A stretch of 64,000 bases of DNA, from contig NC_021171.1 in assembly GCF_000242895.2 (NCBI RefSeq), positions 530,001-594,000 on the forward strand. Direction: 5' to 3'. The notes under the pieces were generated by a model, which had not been told where the DNA came from, did not search any database, and saw only the letters and a program-made list of their open reading frames with translations. The translations under genes and the position numbers were made by a program. Below, in pieces: positions 1-9,807 of the stretch. The DNA is from Bacillus sp. 1NLA3E. GTDB taxonomy: Bacteria > Bacillota > Bacilli > Bacillales > Cytobacillaceae. Position 1 is the first letter of the stretch, and each line of letters begins with the position of its first letter.

Positions 1-98
1 TAGGAGGCATAGCCTACTTCGCTTTAGCAAGCGGGAAGGAAAAAGAGGGTCGCCGTGCAGTTGAATTGAAGTCTTTGGTTGAAATTAAAAATAAATAA
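1..98 (+). CDS. C-terminal end of an unidentified protein (5' end outside window)
   Basis: An open frame enters from the left edge (first whole codon at base 3) and ends at TAA 96-98, giving about 31 residues. These include a hydrophobic stretch (GGIAYFALASG) followed by a basic and acidic tail ending IKNK. This pattern would fit the last membrane segment and cytoplasmic tail of an integral membrane protein, but that is inference. No family can be assigned from so short a piece. Confidence 0.45.
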   Translation, partial: GGIAYFALASGKEKEGRRAVELKSLVEIKNK

Positions 99-382
99 AA
101 AAATTGTTCATGTGCCTGTCTTCTAGTTAATTTTTATACTTGGAGTCAGGCTTTCTATCTTATAAAACTTTTTCTTTTTCATTCTTCTAATCCCACTATG
201 TCATTCATTTCTAATATATTTTCATATACAAACATCCTGGATTAAAAAGTTCATGAAATAGAATAAAACTATTCCGTAAACAAGGTATATCCTTAAAGTA
301 GATTATATTTTATTACAAAGAAAAAGATAGGTAAAATAACTATCCATCTTGATTATATGAAATAAGAAAGGAGAAAGAGCCA

Positions 383-859
383 ATGCAAGTGCGCGATTTT
401 ATGATTCGAAGAATATTTACGGCAAAGCCTTCAACAACTGTCAAAGAATTAATTTCTATTCTTGAAACCAATCGAATTGGTGGTGTACCAGTCGTTGACG
501 ATAAAGGTAATTTAGTAGGCATTGTTTCAGATGGGGATATCGTACGTTTTCTTTCTCCAAATAAAGAGAAAATTTATTTGGCTTACTATATTTCGTATAT
601 AGAAGAAGCTCAAAAAATAGAAGATGTTTTAAGAAAAAGATTGAATACTCCTATTGAAGATATTATGGTAAAGAAAAATATTAAGACTTTAGCACCTGAT
701 GATGATTTTGAAAGCGCTATACGTTTAATATCCAGACATCATTTTAAAAAGATTCCTGTAGTGAATGGAGCAGGTAGAGTTGTAGGGATTATAAGCCGCG
801 GGGATATTATCCATAATTTATCTAAATCCATATTTAATGAAGAATCAATCCAGGAATAA
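383..859 (+). CDS. CBS-domain pair protein
   Basis: The 158-residue product consists of two CBS domains, about residues 1-60 and 85-150. Each carries the characteristic pattern of a hydrophobic strand, GGVPVVDDKGNLVGIVSDGD in the first repeat and KIPVVNGAGRVVGIISRGD in the second. CBS pairs usually form a Bateman module that binds adenosyl nucleotides and regulates a partner. Here there is no attached catalytic or membrane domain, so it is a stand-alone sensor of the kind common in Bacillus. The ATG has a good AAAGGAG ribosome binding site at 367-373. The ligand and target cannot be deduced, and no functional partner adjoins it. Confidence 0.9.
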   Translation: MQVRDFMIRRIFTAKPSTTVKELISILETNRIGGVPVVDDKGNLVGIVSDGDIVRFLSPNKEKIYLAYYISYIEEAQKIEDVLRKRLNTPIEDIMVKKNIKTLAPDDDFESAIRLISRHHFKKIPVVNGAGRVVGIISRGDIIHNLSKSIFNEESIQE

Positions 860-954
860 TAGACTATATACTCACCTGCACCCCATGTGTTGCCACATAT
901 ACTCAGGACACGTGTAGTGCATTGTTAAGCTTATTTTATTTTAGTATAAAACTT

Positions 955-978
955 GCCCAGTCTTATGACTGGGCTTTA
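955..978 (+). terminator. Probable terminator after CBS protein gene
   Basis: GCCCAGTC (955-962) and GACTGGGC (967-974) form a perfect 8-bp stem with a short loop. Only a weak T-run follows, so termination may be partial. Confidence 0.5.
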
Positions 979-1123
979 GTCTTTAACCGGTACTTTAGTA
1001 AGCGTCAAATAGTTCTCACCTTCATGGATAATACTATATATAATGGCGCTGCTCTTGTACCGGTGTATTTGCGGAGAACCTATTTTTCCTTTAATATTCT
1101 TAAGAACTTAAAAGGAATAATGA

Positions 1124-1240
1124 TTTTTTAGTGTTAGTGAAGCAGGCGCAAAAGCAAATGCCATTTGTTTGAGTATCGTAGAATCGGTCAAAGGTAACGG
1201 CGAAAACATTCATTTTATTCCGATGAATGTCTTATTTTAG
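1124..1240 (+). pseudogene. IS66-family transposase (TnpC) C-terminal remnant
   Basis: An open frame of about 38 codons ending at TAG 1238-1240 reads SEAGAKANAICLSIVESVKG and onward. It resembles the conserved C-terminal segment of IS66 TnpC transposases (pattern GAkAsAi.ySivETAkaNG). The rest of the transposase is absent, so this is a relic of a former insertion. Its last 9 bases overlap the end of the opposite-strand chemotaxis receptor gene. That suggests the receptor's stop codon and 3' end lie at the old insertion boundary. The family call rests on motif memory only. Confidence 0.6.
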
Positions 1241-3757
1241 TTTTTCAAATTGTGTATCCATTTTGATAATTACTTGGCCTACATCTCCTACTTTTTTTGT
1301 TTGAGCCTCAATACCATTATATAATTCTTCTGTTTTCTTAAGAACATTTTCTACTTCTAATGAAATTTCCTTTCCGTAACTTGCTTGGTTATTCGTTGCA
1401 ATTGTCATTTCTCTAATCATTTCTTTCATGGAATTAATATTTCGAGCTATTTCCTCAGATGTATGCCCTTGTTCCTTTGTTGCATTGGTCACAGAGCCAG
1501 ATTGATTGGTTACATCCTCTACTGCAGCAACTATTGCCTGGCTAACCATAGCTTGTTCAGAGGTTGCAATAGAAATCTGTTGAACTTGTTCTTTTATATT
1601 GAGGATACTGTTAACAATTTCTTCAGCAGTGATTGACTCATCTTTCGTAGAATGAGTCATTTCCATTGCCAGTTTCTTAGCATTTTCAACTGACTTTATA
1701 ATAGATTCACTCTTAGTGCTTTGTTCCACTGTTGCTTTTGCAATTTGTTTCATTTCCTCTGTTACTCGAGCAATCCCCTCTGTAATTTTCTTAATCGCCT
1801 GATTCGTTTTTTCAGCTAGTAGATTTCCTTCATTAACCTTTTCGGTACCTTCTTTTATAGTGGAGACTGCAATAGTAGTTTCCGCTTGAATTCCATTGAT
1901 TAGTTTAGCAATTTCTTTCGTGGCTTTTGCAGATCGTTCAGCTAGTTTACGGACTTCTTCGGCAACCACTGCAAAACCCTTTCCGTGTTCTCCTGCTCGT
2001 GCCGCTTCGATTGCTGCATTAAGTGCTAACAAATTTGTTTGATCAGCAATGTTATCAATTACTTCGATAATACTACCAATCTCTTCGGAGCTTTCCCCTA
2101 AAGACTCCATGACCTGGCTAGTGTGTTCAATCACTTGGGAAATCTCTTTCATTCCATTCAATGTCTCATTTAAAGAAGCTGTTCCCTCAAAGGCATCCAC
2201 TTTAACGGATTGACTAAGTTGATTAATTGTTTTTGCACTATTTGCCACTTGCTTGATCGATACAACCATTTCCTCAACTGTTTCAGAGGTTCGTTCTGAA
2301 GCTGCCGCTAAATTATTGGCATTATTATTAACACCTTTAATAGAATTGCTCATTCCTTCAATAGCAGTTGAAATCTGGTCAACACTTTCTTCAGTATTTC
2401 TTAAATTAGCAGCCACATGTTCAATGGATACCGTCATCTCTTGAATAGCTGAAGAAGTTTCCTCAGCTGCAGCTGCTAAACTATCCCCATTTTCCGCCAC
2501 TAAATTAATAGAAGCACTCATTTGTTCCACTGCAGCAGAGATTTCCTCAACATTGGATGCAGTTACACTAGTGTTCCCAGCTACTTGCTGAATAGAAGTA
2601 ACTAACTTACATATCGAATCGTTTGCTTTATTCATGGAACCTTCTAATTCTTGGGCATTAACGGCTGAATGATCTATGTTTTTTTTAATCTCTTTGATTA
2701 AATTACGGAAATTAATTATCAAAATATCCATTGAATAACCTAATTTACCCAACTCATCTTTTCGTTTGGAGATATTTTCATCTACTTCATTTTTAAAATT
2801 TCCTTTTGAAACATCTTCAGAGATGGCTACTATTTGCTGAATAGGTTTAATAATAAGTTTAAAAATTAATACAGAGAGTAATATCAAAATAATAATGAAA
2901 ATAATACCGATAAGAAGGTTAACATTGATTAAACTGCTTTTAACAGATGTGCTTGTTATTTGTTTTTCATTAACATATAAAACACCAATCGGTTTATTTG
3001 TAAAATCATTTAATGCTAATACCATTTCAGCATATTCAGTTGATCTAGAATGTGATGTCTTAAAACTTTTCAGATTTGGATTCTTTTCAGTTAAATAAGC
3101 AAAAAGTTTATTTTTATCAACTTTAGATGAAGTAGTTAATAATCTTCCATTGTCAGTTAACAAAGCGATGTCATTATGTAAAGTAGACTTAATTTCATTT
3201 AAAGCATTATTATTAAGAATTCTTCCAAAAATTAATATCCCTGTTGGATTATTACCTTCTTCATTTGTAATTTTTGAAACAGCGATAACTGCTAACCCTT
3301 TTGAGGTCTGAATAAGACCTGAAAAGTCACTGCTATTTTTCAGTTTCCCTATAATTGCAGAATTACCTAGTTTGCCCGAGAACTCTTTTATATCTCCGAC
3401 CTCTGAAATGACATTTCCATTTAAATCAGCTGTTGCAATAAAGTGTAAGTTGGGAACAGTATCTTTTATTGAATTAACATTATCATTTATCCATGTTAAA
3501 TCTTTGTTTTCAACTGCTTGTCTATAATCTTCCCAATAGGCATTAGACTTTGTTGTATCTAAGAGTTGATTTCCGAAATTCTTTATTAGTTTTTCCGTTG
3601 CTAGACTTGATGAAAGAACTCTTTCTTTTTCCATTTGTGTTAAATCACTGGTTATATGAAAATATAAATAAGAACCTGCAATGGAAATAGGGATAACCAA
3701 AAGTATAATTATTATAGATAGCATTTTGAATTGCAATGATTGTAATACCTTTTTCAT
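1232..3757 (-). CDS. Methyl-accepting chemotaxis protein
   Basis: The 841-residue receptor has an N-terminal membrane segment (about residues 12-32), an extracytoplasmic sensor of about 240 residues, and a second membrane segment (about 277-303). A HAMP domain follows (about 303-355), then a very long cytoplasmic coiled-coil signalling domain. The hairpin tip that contacts CheA and CheW is clear near residue 585 ([19 protein letters not shown]). The sensor probably has a Cache-like fold, but no ligand motif can be read. At 841 residues it is longer than most Bacillus receptors (about 650), and the extra length is in the helical methylation bundle. It stands alone, without che genes. GGGGTGT lies just before the ATG. 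The last bases overlap an IS66 remnant on the other strand. Confidence 0.95.
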   Translation of the reverse strand: MKKVLQSLQFKMLSIIIILLVIPISIAGSYLYFHITSDLTQMEKERVLSSSLATEKLIKNFGNQLLDTTKSNAYWEDYRQAVENKDLTWINDNVNSIKDTVPNLHFIATADLNGNVISEVGDIKEFSGKLGNSAIIGKLKNSSDFSGLIQTSKGLAVIAVSKITNEEGNNPTGILIFGRILNNNALNEIKSTLHNDIALLTDNGRLLTTSSKVDKNKLFAYLTEKNPNLKSFKTSHSRSTEYAEMVLALNDFTNKPIGVLYVNEKQITSTSVKSSLINVNLLIGIIFIIILILLSVLIFKLIIKPIQQIVAISEDVSKGNFKNEVDENISKRKDELGKLGYSMDILIINFRNLIKEIKKNIDHSAVNAQELEGSMNKANDSICKLVTSIQQVAGNTSVTASNVEEISAAVEQMSASINLVAENGDSLAAAAEETSSAIQEMTVSIEHVAANLRNTEESVDQISTAIEGMSNSIKGVNNNANNLAAASERTSETVEEMVVSIKQVANSAKTINQLSQSVKVDAFEGTASLNETLNGMKEISQVIEHTSQVMESLGESSEEIGSIIEVIDNIADQTNLLALNAAIEAARAGEHGKGFAVVAEEVRKLAERSAKATKEIAKLINGIQAETTIAVSTIKEGTEKVNEGNLLAEKTNQAIKKITEGIARVTEEMKQIAKATVEQSTKSESIIKSVENAKKLAMEMTHSTKDESITAEEIVNSILNIKEQVQQISIATSEQAMVSQAIVAAVEDVTNQSGSVTNATKEQGHTSEEIARNINSMKEMIREMTIATNNQASYGKEISLEVENVLKKTEELYNGIEAQTKKVGDVGQVIIKMDTQFEKLK

Positions 3758-4456
3758 TTATACACCCCAAATCAAATAGTAAATAAGTCACTGTTTTCTA
3801 TTAACAGCATAATTATATAAAAATTTTAGAAAGAATCTTCCTTTTTTGTAGAATTTTGTGGAAAGTTTTCAGGAAATGTTACATATAATTGAACATTCAA
3901 TTATATAATTTTTATCCAAAATTTAAAAAGATTGATAAGGATATAAGAAGTAGTCCTTGTCTAAAATTGGTAAGTTATTCCTATTTTGTTTTTAAATGAA
4001 GAAATGGCAATAGAATAAAACATACAGTCAAATGAGTCATGCTTAGACTTTCAGTTACTGTATTTCCTGAAGCTGCTCAGTCGTTTATTTTGCTAAGTTG
4101 TTATAGTAGGTATATCGGAATGGGAATTCGAAATGCCTCAAGAATGTAAAACTGGCTTTGACTTAAGTAAGCGTGGGAAAATAGATTTGCTTGCCTGAAA
4201 ATAGGGGGGAACTATCCCTTCTACTGGGGTAAACAAAAATGTAAAGTGTTTGAATTCATAAATGTTCTGTTAAATTGTGTAATGAAAAAATAATGACTCA
4301 CGTGAAGTGCGTCTCGCAGATAGTTTTAAAAGAAGAAGCAGGTTATCTTAACAAGTAAAATTAAAACAGATTGTGGAAGAAAATAATTAGTTATAGCATG
4401 TGGAGTGCGTGACAAATTTAGTGTTGAAATAACCCAATCTTCGATAAATACTTTTT
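3758..4456. other. Long AT-rich intergenic region with no recognisable gene
   Basis: This stretch holds the promoter region of the chemotaxis receptor (minus strand) at its left end. Beyond that there are only very short open frames without convincing ribosome binding sites. I see no RNA gene or repeat in it. Confidence 0.5.
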
Positions 4457-4486
4457 AAAAAGCCTAATTTCTAAATTAGGCTTTTT
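4457..4486. terminator. Strong symmetrical hairpin, orphan terminator
   Basis: A perfect 14-bp inverted repeat (AAAAAGCCTAATTT / AAATTAGGCTTTTT) with a 2-base loop has A-runs on one side and T-runs on the other. It can terminate transcription in both directions. No gene lies directly upstream on either strand, so it may be the remains of a deleted gene. Confidence 0.7.
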
Positions 4487-4527
4487 CTTGATAAGTGGAA
4501 GGGAAAACCTACAGCAAGTTTGTAAAA

Positions 4528-4570
4528 CATTTTGTGAAACAAGGTTTTTCGGGGAGTGACAGGCACTGCC
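4528..4570 (+). repeat. Short dispersed intergenic repeat, copy 1
   Basis: The segment starting ACATTTTGTGAAACAAG and containing a GGAGTGACA block recurs with few differences at 7378-7422. Both copies are intergenic and on the same strand. They read like the short GTGAC-containing repeats scattered in many Bacillus genomes. Confidence 0.6.
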
Positions 4571-4690
4571 CTTATAGTTTCTTCATTTTTAAGTACAATT
4601 TAATATAAATCCACCTTTTTAAATACCTTGTTCCGGGATTATATCTTGAATACACATTACTTTTTACCCTTAGGTATATCTTGGAGATCG

Positions 4691-4873
4691 TTAATCCAAC
4701 ACAGCACGATTGTATTGAATTCCATACATTTGTTTTGCACTTGATGATTTATATGAAACTATAATCCATTCTCCCCTAGTAACATATTCTTTTAATATTT
4801 TACTTAATTCATTTACAACAGGATGAACTGAAGATGCTCCAACATCTCTTACTAAAGATACCCAAAGCTCCAT
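4691..4873 (-). CDS. Small hypothetical protein or gene fragment
   Basis: An open frame of 60 codons begins at an ATG without a strong ribosome binding site. The frame stays open about 25 codons further upstream (to about 4957) but lacks an ATG there, which suggests a truncated older gene. The product is mixed, with no membrane segment or motif I recognise (it contains HPVVNELSKILKEYV). It could equally be a non-functional relic. Confidence 0.3.
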   Translation of the reverse strand: MELWVSLVRDVGASSVHPVVNELSKILKEYVTRGEWIIVSYKSSSAKQMYGIQYNRAVLD

Positions 4874-5003
4874 AATACTCTCTATTAAAGGTTCATACCC
4901 ATTAATAATAATGAGACTATCTTGACTGTTAGTATCCTTGTCATTTATCCTTACATTCTAATAATGGTATTTTAAAAGCAAATGTTAATGAGGGGAGTAG
5001 CAA

Positions 5004-5546
5004 ATGAGGAAATATATTGCTTTTCTGCGAGGTATAAATGTGGGCGGGAAAAATAAGATTTCCATGCCCGAACTTAAGAATTTATTTGAGCAAAATGGTT
5101 TTGATGATGTTGCTACTTATATAAACAGCGGAAATATAATTTTTACAAGTGATAAAAAAGATGAGAAAAAGCTTAAAGAAGAATGCGAAGTATTAATTAA
5201 GAGTAAATTTCAGTTAAATATCCCAGTTTCAATTATATCTGTAAATGACCTCATTGCGGCGCTAAATCATGCACCATTATGGTGGGGGCAAGACAAGGAT
5301 TCAAAGCACAATGCAATATTTGTAATACCACCAACCACCGTGGAGGAAGTGATTGAGGATGTTGGGGCAATTAAACCGGAATATGAAAAAGTAGATCATT
5401 ATGGCAGAGTGATATTTTGGTCTGCACCTATCGAAACCTTTTCAAGAACACGGTGGTCAAAGATTGTCGGTTCGTCTATGTATAATAGCATAACAATCCG
5501 AAATTCAAACACGGTAAGAAAATTATTACAACTTGCAAATAGATGA
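5004..5546 (+). CDS. DUF1697 family protein
   Basis: The 180-residue product begins MRKYIAFLRGINVGGKNKI, the hallmark start of the DUF1697 family. It retains the later INSGNIIF block and the C-terminal RTRWSKIVGSS segment typical of the family. Length is normal. The biochemical role of DUF1697 proteins is not established. The gene appears monocistronic, and GGGGAG precedes the ATG at a suitable distance. Confidence 0.9.
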   Translation: MRKYIAFLRGINVGGKNKISMPELKNLFEQNGFDDVATYINSGNIIFTSDKKDEKKLKEECEVLIKSKFQLNIPVSIISVNDLIAALNHAPLWWGQDKDSKHNAIFVIPPTTVEEVIEDVGAIKPEYEKVDHYGRVIFWSAPIETFSRTRWSKIVGSSMYNSITIRNSNTVRKLLQLANR

Positions 5547-5758
5547 GGAAATGCGAAGATTTCCTTCTTCAATCAGACTGTAAGGTAAGAACGATAAAAA
5601 AAGTGACAATGACTAAATAATATGAACGAAATTGTGATGACAGCAGAATTAAATTTTACTCACAAGGGTAATAACTTATATATGGTAAAAAGAAGATAAT
5701 TAAACAAGTAACGAATATTCATAAAAGCTGCAAAAATAAATTTAGGACGGGATTTAAC

Positions 5759-7348
5759 ATGTTAAGAATAAGTAATATTAAGCTTCGTGCTGATTTTGAC
5801 CCAAGTAAGGAAAATGAACTTTTAGCTCAGAAAATTCAGAAAATACTAAGAGTCAAACAGGACAAAATATTGTCCTTTAGTATTTCTAAGAAGTCGATCG
5901 ACGCAAGGGAAAAAAGTAATGTCCAGCTTGTTTATTCTGTTGATGTTGAAATTGAAAACGAGAGATCGTATTTAGGAATAAAAGATGTCTCATCCTATAA
6001 TCCATTAGAATATGGGATCAAGAAAACCAATAAAACCACCCGTCCTGTAGTAGTAGGCAGTGGACCCGCTGGACTTTTCTGTGCCTTGGTTTTAGCAGAA
6101 CATGGATTAAACCCCGTTGTTGTAGAGCAGGGAATGGACGTCGATAAAAGAAAAATGGCTGTTGAAAAGTTTTGGAAAGACGGCGAGCTTGAAACGAGTA
6201 GTAATGTCCAATTTGGTGAGGGTGGAGCCGGAACATTTTCCGATGGGAAATTAACAACTGGTGTAAAAAATACTAGAATTCCGAAAGTATTAAAGGAATT
6301 CGTAGAAGCGGGTGCTCCTAGTAAGATCGCTTATTTAGCAAAGCCCCATATTGGAACGGACATTTTGATCACGGTTGTTAGAAATATTCGTAAAAAAATC
6401 GAACGACTTGGTGGGGAAGTCCGTTTCGAAACGAAAATGAAGGAACTTATCATCGAAAATGGTGAAGTTAGAGGCGTGCTACTAGATAGGCATGGAGAGT
6501 CTGAGACAATAGAAACTGATGCTGTAGTATTGGCGATAGGGCATAGTGCTCGAGACACTTTTTATATGTTAAAGGATTTAGGTGTAGACATGATACCGAA
6601 GCCTTTTGCTGTAGGTGTACGTATTGAACATCACCAAAAAGACATCGATTTACAGCAATTCGGCAGCTTTGCAAATAATCCACTACTTGGTGCATCTGAC
6701 TATAAGTTGAATGCCCATCTTCCCAATGGACGAGGTGTTTACACGTTTTGTATGTGCCCTGGAGGTCATGTTGTTGCAGCGGCATCAGAAAAAAATGCTG
6801 TAGTGACAAATGGTATGAGCTATAGCGCAAGAAGTGGTGAAAATGCTAATAGTGCATTGCTTGTTTCTATCACACCAAATGATTTTAATGGAGATGTACT
6901 GGCGGCTATAGAGTTTCAAAGAAAGCTTGAGCGAAAAGCATTTGAACTTGGTGGCAGAAATTATTTTGCACCAGTACAATTGGTCGGCGATTTCTTAGTA
7001 AATAAGGGTAGTAAACAACTTGGCGATATTATCCCAACTTATACCCCGGGTGTTACACCAACGGACTTAAGAGAATGTCTAGATGATTTTATCGTTGATA
7101 GTTTAAAAGACGGGTTGCGAGTAATGGATAAAAAACTTGCGGGCTTTATCAAACATGATGCAGTTTTATCAGCTGTAGAAAGCCGAAGTTCATCACCTGT
7201 TACAATTAGGCGAAATCCTCTGACATTTGAGTCGAACATCAAAGGGTTATACCCTTGTGGTGAAGGTGCAGGTTATGCTGGAGGAATCACGTCTAGTGCT
7301 GTTGACGGAATAAAATGTGCAGAAGCGTTAATGGAGATTGAAAATTAG
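5759..7348 (+). CDS. FAD-dependent oxidoreductase (COG2509-like)
   Basis: The 529-residue flavoprotein has an N-terminal domain of about 95 residues. A dinucleotide-binding Rossmann motif, VVVGSGPAGLFCALVLAEHG, follows at about residues 97-116. The FGEGGAGTFSDGKLTTG block comes next, and a C-terminal segment (GLYPCGEGAGYAGGITSSA) closes the FAD site. This arrangement is that of the uncharacterised FAD-dependent dehydrogenases of COG2509. The substrate is unknown. ATG 5759 is preceded by GGACGGG and gives the N-terminal domain expected for the family. No operon partner is evident. Confidence 0.88.
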   Translation: MLRISNIKLRADFDPSKENELLAQKIQKILRVKQDKILSFSISKKSIDAREKSNVQLVYSVDVEIENERSYLGIKDVSSYNPLEYGIKKTNKTTRPVVVGSGPAGLFCALVLAEHGLNPVVVEQGMDVDKRKMAVEKFWKDGELETSSNVQFGEGGAGTFSDGKLTTGVKNTRIPKVLKEFVEAGAPSKIAYLAKPHIGTDILITVVRNIRKKIERLGGEVRFETKMKELIIENGEVRGVLLDRHGESETIETDAVVLAIGHSARDTFYMLKDLGVDMIPKPFAVGVRIEHHQKDIDLQQFGSFANNPLLGASDYKLNAHLPNGRGVYTFCMCPGGHVVAAASEKNAVVTNGMSYSARSGENANSALLVSITPNDFNGDVLAAIEFQRKLERKAFELGGRNYFAPVQLVGDFLVNKGSKQLGDIIPTYTPGVTPTDLRECLDDFIVDSLKDGLRVMDKKLAGFIKHDAVLSAVESRSSSPVTIRRNPLTFESNIKGLYPCGEGAGYAGGITSSAVDGIKCAEALMEIEN

Positions 7349-7377
7349 TTTTTGGTACACATAATGATTTTCTTTGA

Positions 7378-7422
7378 CATTTTGTGAAACAAGATTTCTC
7401 GAGGAGTGACACAGTCACTACC
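7378..7422 (+). repeat. Short dispersed intergenic repeat, copy 2
   Basis: This is a near copy of 4528-4570 (ACATTTTGTGAAACAAGA then GAGGAGTGACA). It lies in the gap between the flavoprotein gene and the DUF4256 gene. Confidence 0.6.
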
Positions 7423-7504
7423 TTTTAATGAAGGAAATTGAAAGCGCTGAGGGATGAAGCAATTCAAAAAAAAGTACTTCTAAACATTTTATAGGAGGTT
7501 TCGT

Positions 7505-8071
7505 ATGAATAATGAAAAAAGGAAGTTGTCACCAGAGCAACGTGAAGAAATACTCGGAATATTGAAAGGCCGTTTTGATAAAAACATGGATCGCCATAAA
7601 GGACTTGAATGGGTTAAAGTACAAACAAAGCTAGAAACTAATACAGAAAAACTGTGGTCGCTTAATGAAATGGAAAGAACCGGCGGTGAACCGGATGTTA
7701 TTGTTCATGATAAACAAGTGGGCGAATACATTTTTTATGATTGTTCAGCGGAAAGTCCTAAAGGCAGAAGAAGTGTTTGTTACGACCGTGAAGCGCTGGA
7801 GTCAAGGAAAGAACACAAACCAAAAAACAGCGCTATTGATATGGCTGCTGACATGGGTATTGAGATTTTAACGGAAGAACAATACCGGGAGATACAGAAA
7901 CTTGGGAATTTCGATACTAAAACATCGAGTTGGGTGAAAACACCCCCTAATATTAGAAATCTCGGTGGGGCCATCTTCTGTGATCGTCGCTACGACACGG
8001 TCTTTGTGTACCACAATGGAGCAGAGTCCTACTATGCTGCTAGGGGTTTCCGTGGCTCACTAATGGTCTAA
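7505..8071 (+). CDS. DUF4256 domain-containing protein
   Basis: The 188-residue soluble protein carries the DUF4256 blocks, including an N-terminal helical region with HKGLEWVKVQTKLE, the central GGEPDVI, and RRSVCYDREALESRK. The C-terminal part has FCDRRYDTVFVYHNGAESYY. The function of the family is unknown. An ATAGGAGG ribosome binding site lies 6 bases before the ATG. The following ABC transporter fragment begins only about 12 bases after its stop, so a deletion or recombination joint lies immediately downstream. Confidence 0.9.
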   Translation: MNNEKRKLSPEQREEILGILKGRFDKNMDRHKGLEWVKVQTKLETNTEKLWSLNEMERTGGEPDVIVHDKQVGEYIFYDCSAESPKGRRSVCYDREALESRKEHKPKNSAIDMAADMGIEILTEEQYREIQKLGNFDTKTSSWVKTPPNIRNLGGAIFCDRRYDTVFVYHNGAESYYAARGFRGSLMV

Positions 8072-8083
8072 ATTTTGGTGTGA

Positions 8084-8599
8084 AAGCTAAAGCAGATGGG
8101 ATTTATTTTTCAGCACTCCTATCTTCTAAAAAATTTACCTATCCGAGATAATATTGTACTTCCGGGGTTTAAGTCTGGTAAGCTGTCTAGAGAAAAGGTA
8201 AATCAACATGTCGATGAACTAATGGTAAAGACAGGAATTGACAATGTGGCGAAACATGATATTAAAAAGGTTTCAGGTGGGCAGCTGCAACGTGCAGCAA
8301 TCTGTAGGGCACTCATCAATCAGCCGGATATTTTATTTGGGGATGAACCTACTGGAGCGCTAAATAGCAGTACCTCAAGAGATGTGATGGATATCATTAA
8401 TACTGTTAACACAGAGGGCACAACCGTCATCATTGTTACCCATGATGCGAAAGTGGCAGCTTGGGCAGGCAGAGTAATATTCCTTATGGATGGAAAGATC
8501 CATGATGAACTAACATTGGGGAAATACGACGGTGACGAAAAGAAAAAACCATCCCGTGAGAAAAGGTTATCTGAGTGGTTAGAAAAACAGGAATTTTAG
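8084..8599 (+). pseudogene. ABC transporter ATP-binding protein, N-terminally truncated (BceA-like)
   Basis: Recognisable ATPase sequence starts at KLKQMGFIFQ (the Q-loop) and continues through the signature VSGGQLQRAAICRAL. It then covers Walker B with D-loop (DILFGDEPTGALNS), the H-loop (VIIVTHD) and a normal C-terminus. The first 75 or so residues, including Walker A, are missing, and so is the FtsX-like permease that normally follows this PTGALNS subtype of antimicrobial-peptide exporter. Without Walker A it cannot bind ATP normally. A short protein could start at ATG 8096 but has no good ribosome binding site. It is a deletion remnant fused to the end of the DUF4256 gene. Confidence 0.85.
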
Positions 8600-8645
8600 A
8601 TAGAGCAATATAAATATGATGTCGATTGTGCGACAATAAGGATCA

Positions 8646-8690
8646 GGGGTAAAGTGGGAAAACGACCATTCCAATTTTACCCTCTTTCCT
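8646..8690 (+). terminator. Terminator-like hairpin
   Basis: GGGGTAAA (from 8646) pairs with TTTTACCCT (8675-8683), with a second inner GGAA/TTCC pairing, followed by a pyrimidine-rich tract. It lies after the ABC remnant. Confidence 0.5.
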
Positions 8691-8827
8691 TTCATGTCAT
8701 TTGGTTTTTCTATGCATTAATAACTTTTTTATAAGTAAAATTAAGTGGTGGTAGTTCAAAATAACCAATATGCACGGGAATCAGGGAATCATCTTATCAA
8801 TTGAAAAAATAGTATGGAGGCTTGTTA

Positions 8828-9316
8828 ATGGAAAATAACGATATATTAATTCGATTAAGGTACGCACTAGACATAAAAAATAACGATATGGTCGAGATCT
8901 TTAAGCTTGGTGGCATTGAAACAACCAAAGAAGAAGTGCTTGAAATACTAACGAAATCAACTAATGACGAAGCTGAAAATGAATACATAGTTAAATTAAA
9001 TAATATGAAGCTAGAGTCGTTTTTAAATGGATTTATTATTTTTAAAAGAGGAAAACAAGATCCAAAACCAGGACTACCTGAAAGCCCACCACTTTCTAAT
9101 GAATGTGTAAATAACTTCCTACTAAAGAAATTGAAAATAGCATTAGCATTAACAAGTGAGGATATGATCGATATTCTTAAAGAAGCAGGAGTCACGATCA
9201 CTAAGGGGGAATTAAGCGCTATATTAAGAAAAGTAGGACATAAGAACTATAAAGAGTGTGGCGATAAATACGCTCGAAATTTCCTAAAAGGCTTAACGAT
9301 AAAATATAGGGGATAA
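8828..9316 (+). CDS. DUF1456 family protein (YehS-like)
   Basis: The 162-residue product is an internal duplication. Two similar halves, about residues 1-60 and 95-160, each contain a pattern close to LLxRLRxALxIxxxDMVEIFKLGG followed by a glycine-containing turn and helix. This is the DUF1456 repeat of E. coli YehS-like proteins, of unknown function. I place the start at ATG 8828 because GGAGG at 8816-8820 is 7 bases away, whereas an in-frame TTG at 8822 would be only one base from it. The two halves are joined by a proline-rich linker (DPKPGLPESPP). Confidence 0.85.
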   Translation: MENNDILIRLRYALDIKNNDMVEIFKLGGIETTKEEVLEILTKSTNDEAENEYIVKLNNMKLESFLNGFIIFKRGKQDPKPGLPESPPLSNECVNNFLLKKLKIALALTSEDMIDILKEAGVTITKGELSAILRKVGHKNYKECGDKYARNFLKGLTIKYRG

Positions 9317-9413
9317 GGGAACATCAACGGATTGGACTAAATTTAACTATTCCCTCGCTGCCCGTGAATATATTGTACTGGATGTTACATAATTCCGTTT
9401 TTTTTCTGTGCCC

Positions 9414-9480
9414 CTGTCATAAAATATTTATATCTAAACTTGCCCCGATTTCATGTAATGGAACGCGGGGTATTTTTATA
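9414..9480 (+). repeat. Intergenic repeat with terminator-like hairpin, copy 1
   Basis: The segment GTCATAAAATAT...TATCTAAA..TGCCCCG...CGGGGTATTTTTATA recurs at 20536-20607. In this copy the hairpin (CCCCG 9443-9447 with CGGGG 9466-9470) is degenerate compared with the second copy. A T-rich tail follows, so it could act as a terminator for the DUF1456 gene. Confidence 0.6.
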
Positions 9481-9637
9481 GCTGATGATAGCTATTACTG
9501 CTTTTTCTTATTTTCACCCTAAATTATTATCAAATGAAAAAAATAATAAAATAATCTTAATTGGCTGAAAATGCCCGTTGTTATTGACTCAGAACTTTTT
9601 CACTGATAATATTACCCGTATTATTTATTAAAGAATT

Positions 9638-9708
9638 ATCTTGTATAAGTTCAAGAATATGGCTTGAACGTCTCTACCTGGCTGCCGTAAATAGCCTGTC
9701 TACAAGGG
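9638..9708 (+). ncRNA. Purine riboswitch aptamer (guanine type)
   Basis: The three-helix purine aptamer is complete. P1 pairs CTTGTA (9640-9645) with TACAAG (9701-9706). P2 is GTTCAAG with CTTGAAC around the conserved AATATGG. P3 is GGCT with AGCC carrying loop CCGTAAA, and the TCTACC joining region is present. The base that contacts the ligand (in TGTCTAC) is C, which in this family selects guanine or hypoxanthine rather than adenine. It controls the purine permease downstream through the terminator at 9742-9773. Confidence 0.95.
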
Positions 9709-9741
9709 GCAACGATTCAGGCTTTTATTGTCCTTTGGCAG

Positions 9742-9773
9742 ATCCACCGGCAGCTTTCCGGGGGATTTTTTTA
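9742..9773 (+). terminator. Riboswitch expression platform terminator
   Basis: ATCCACCGG (9742-9750) pairs with CCGGGGGAT (9758-9766), followed by seven T residues. Its position 35 bases after the aptamer fits ligand-induced premature termination. Confidence 0.9.
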
Positions 9774-9807
9774 TTTTATTTTATTTGATTCGGAGGACAT
9801 AACTATC

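Noticed and set aside
922-1131. Plus-strand 69-codon open frame after the CBS gene
   Set aside because: It begins at TTG or similar without a ribosome binding site, runs through a terminator hairpin and has no protein-like pattern.
6018-7242. Several antisense frames inside the flavoprotein gene
   Set aside because: The sense frame has a full FAD-binding domain and family length; the antisense frames lack starts and motifs.
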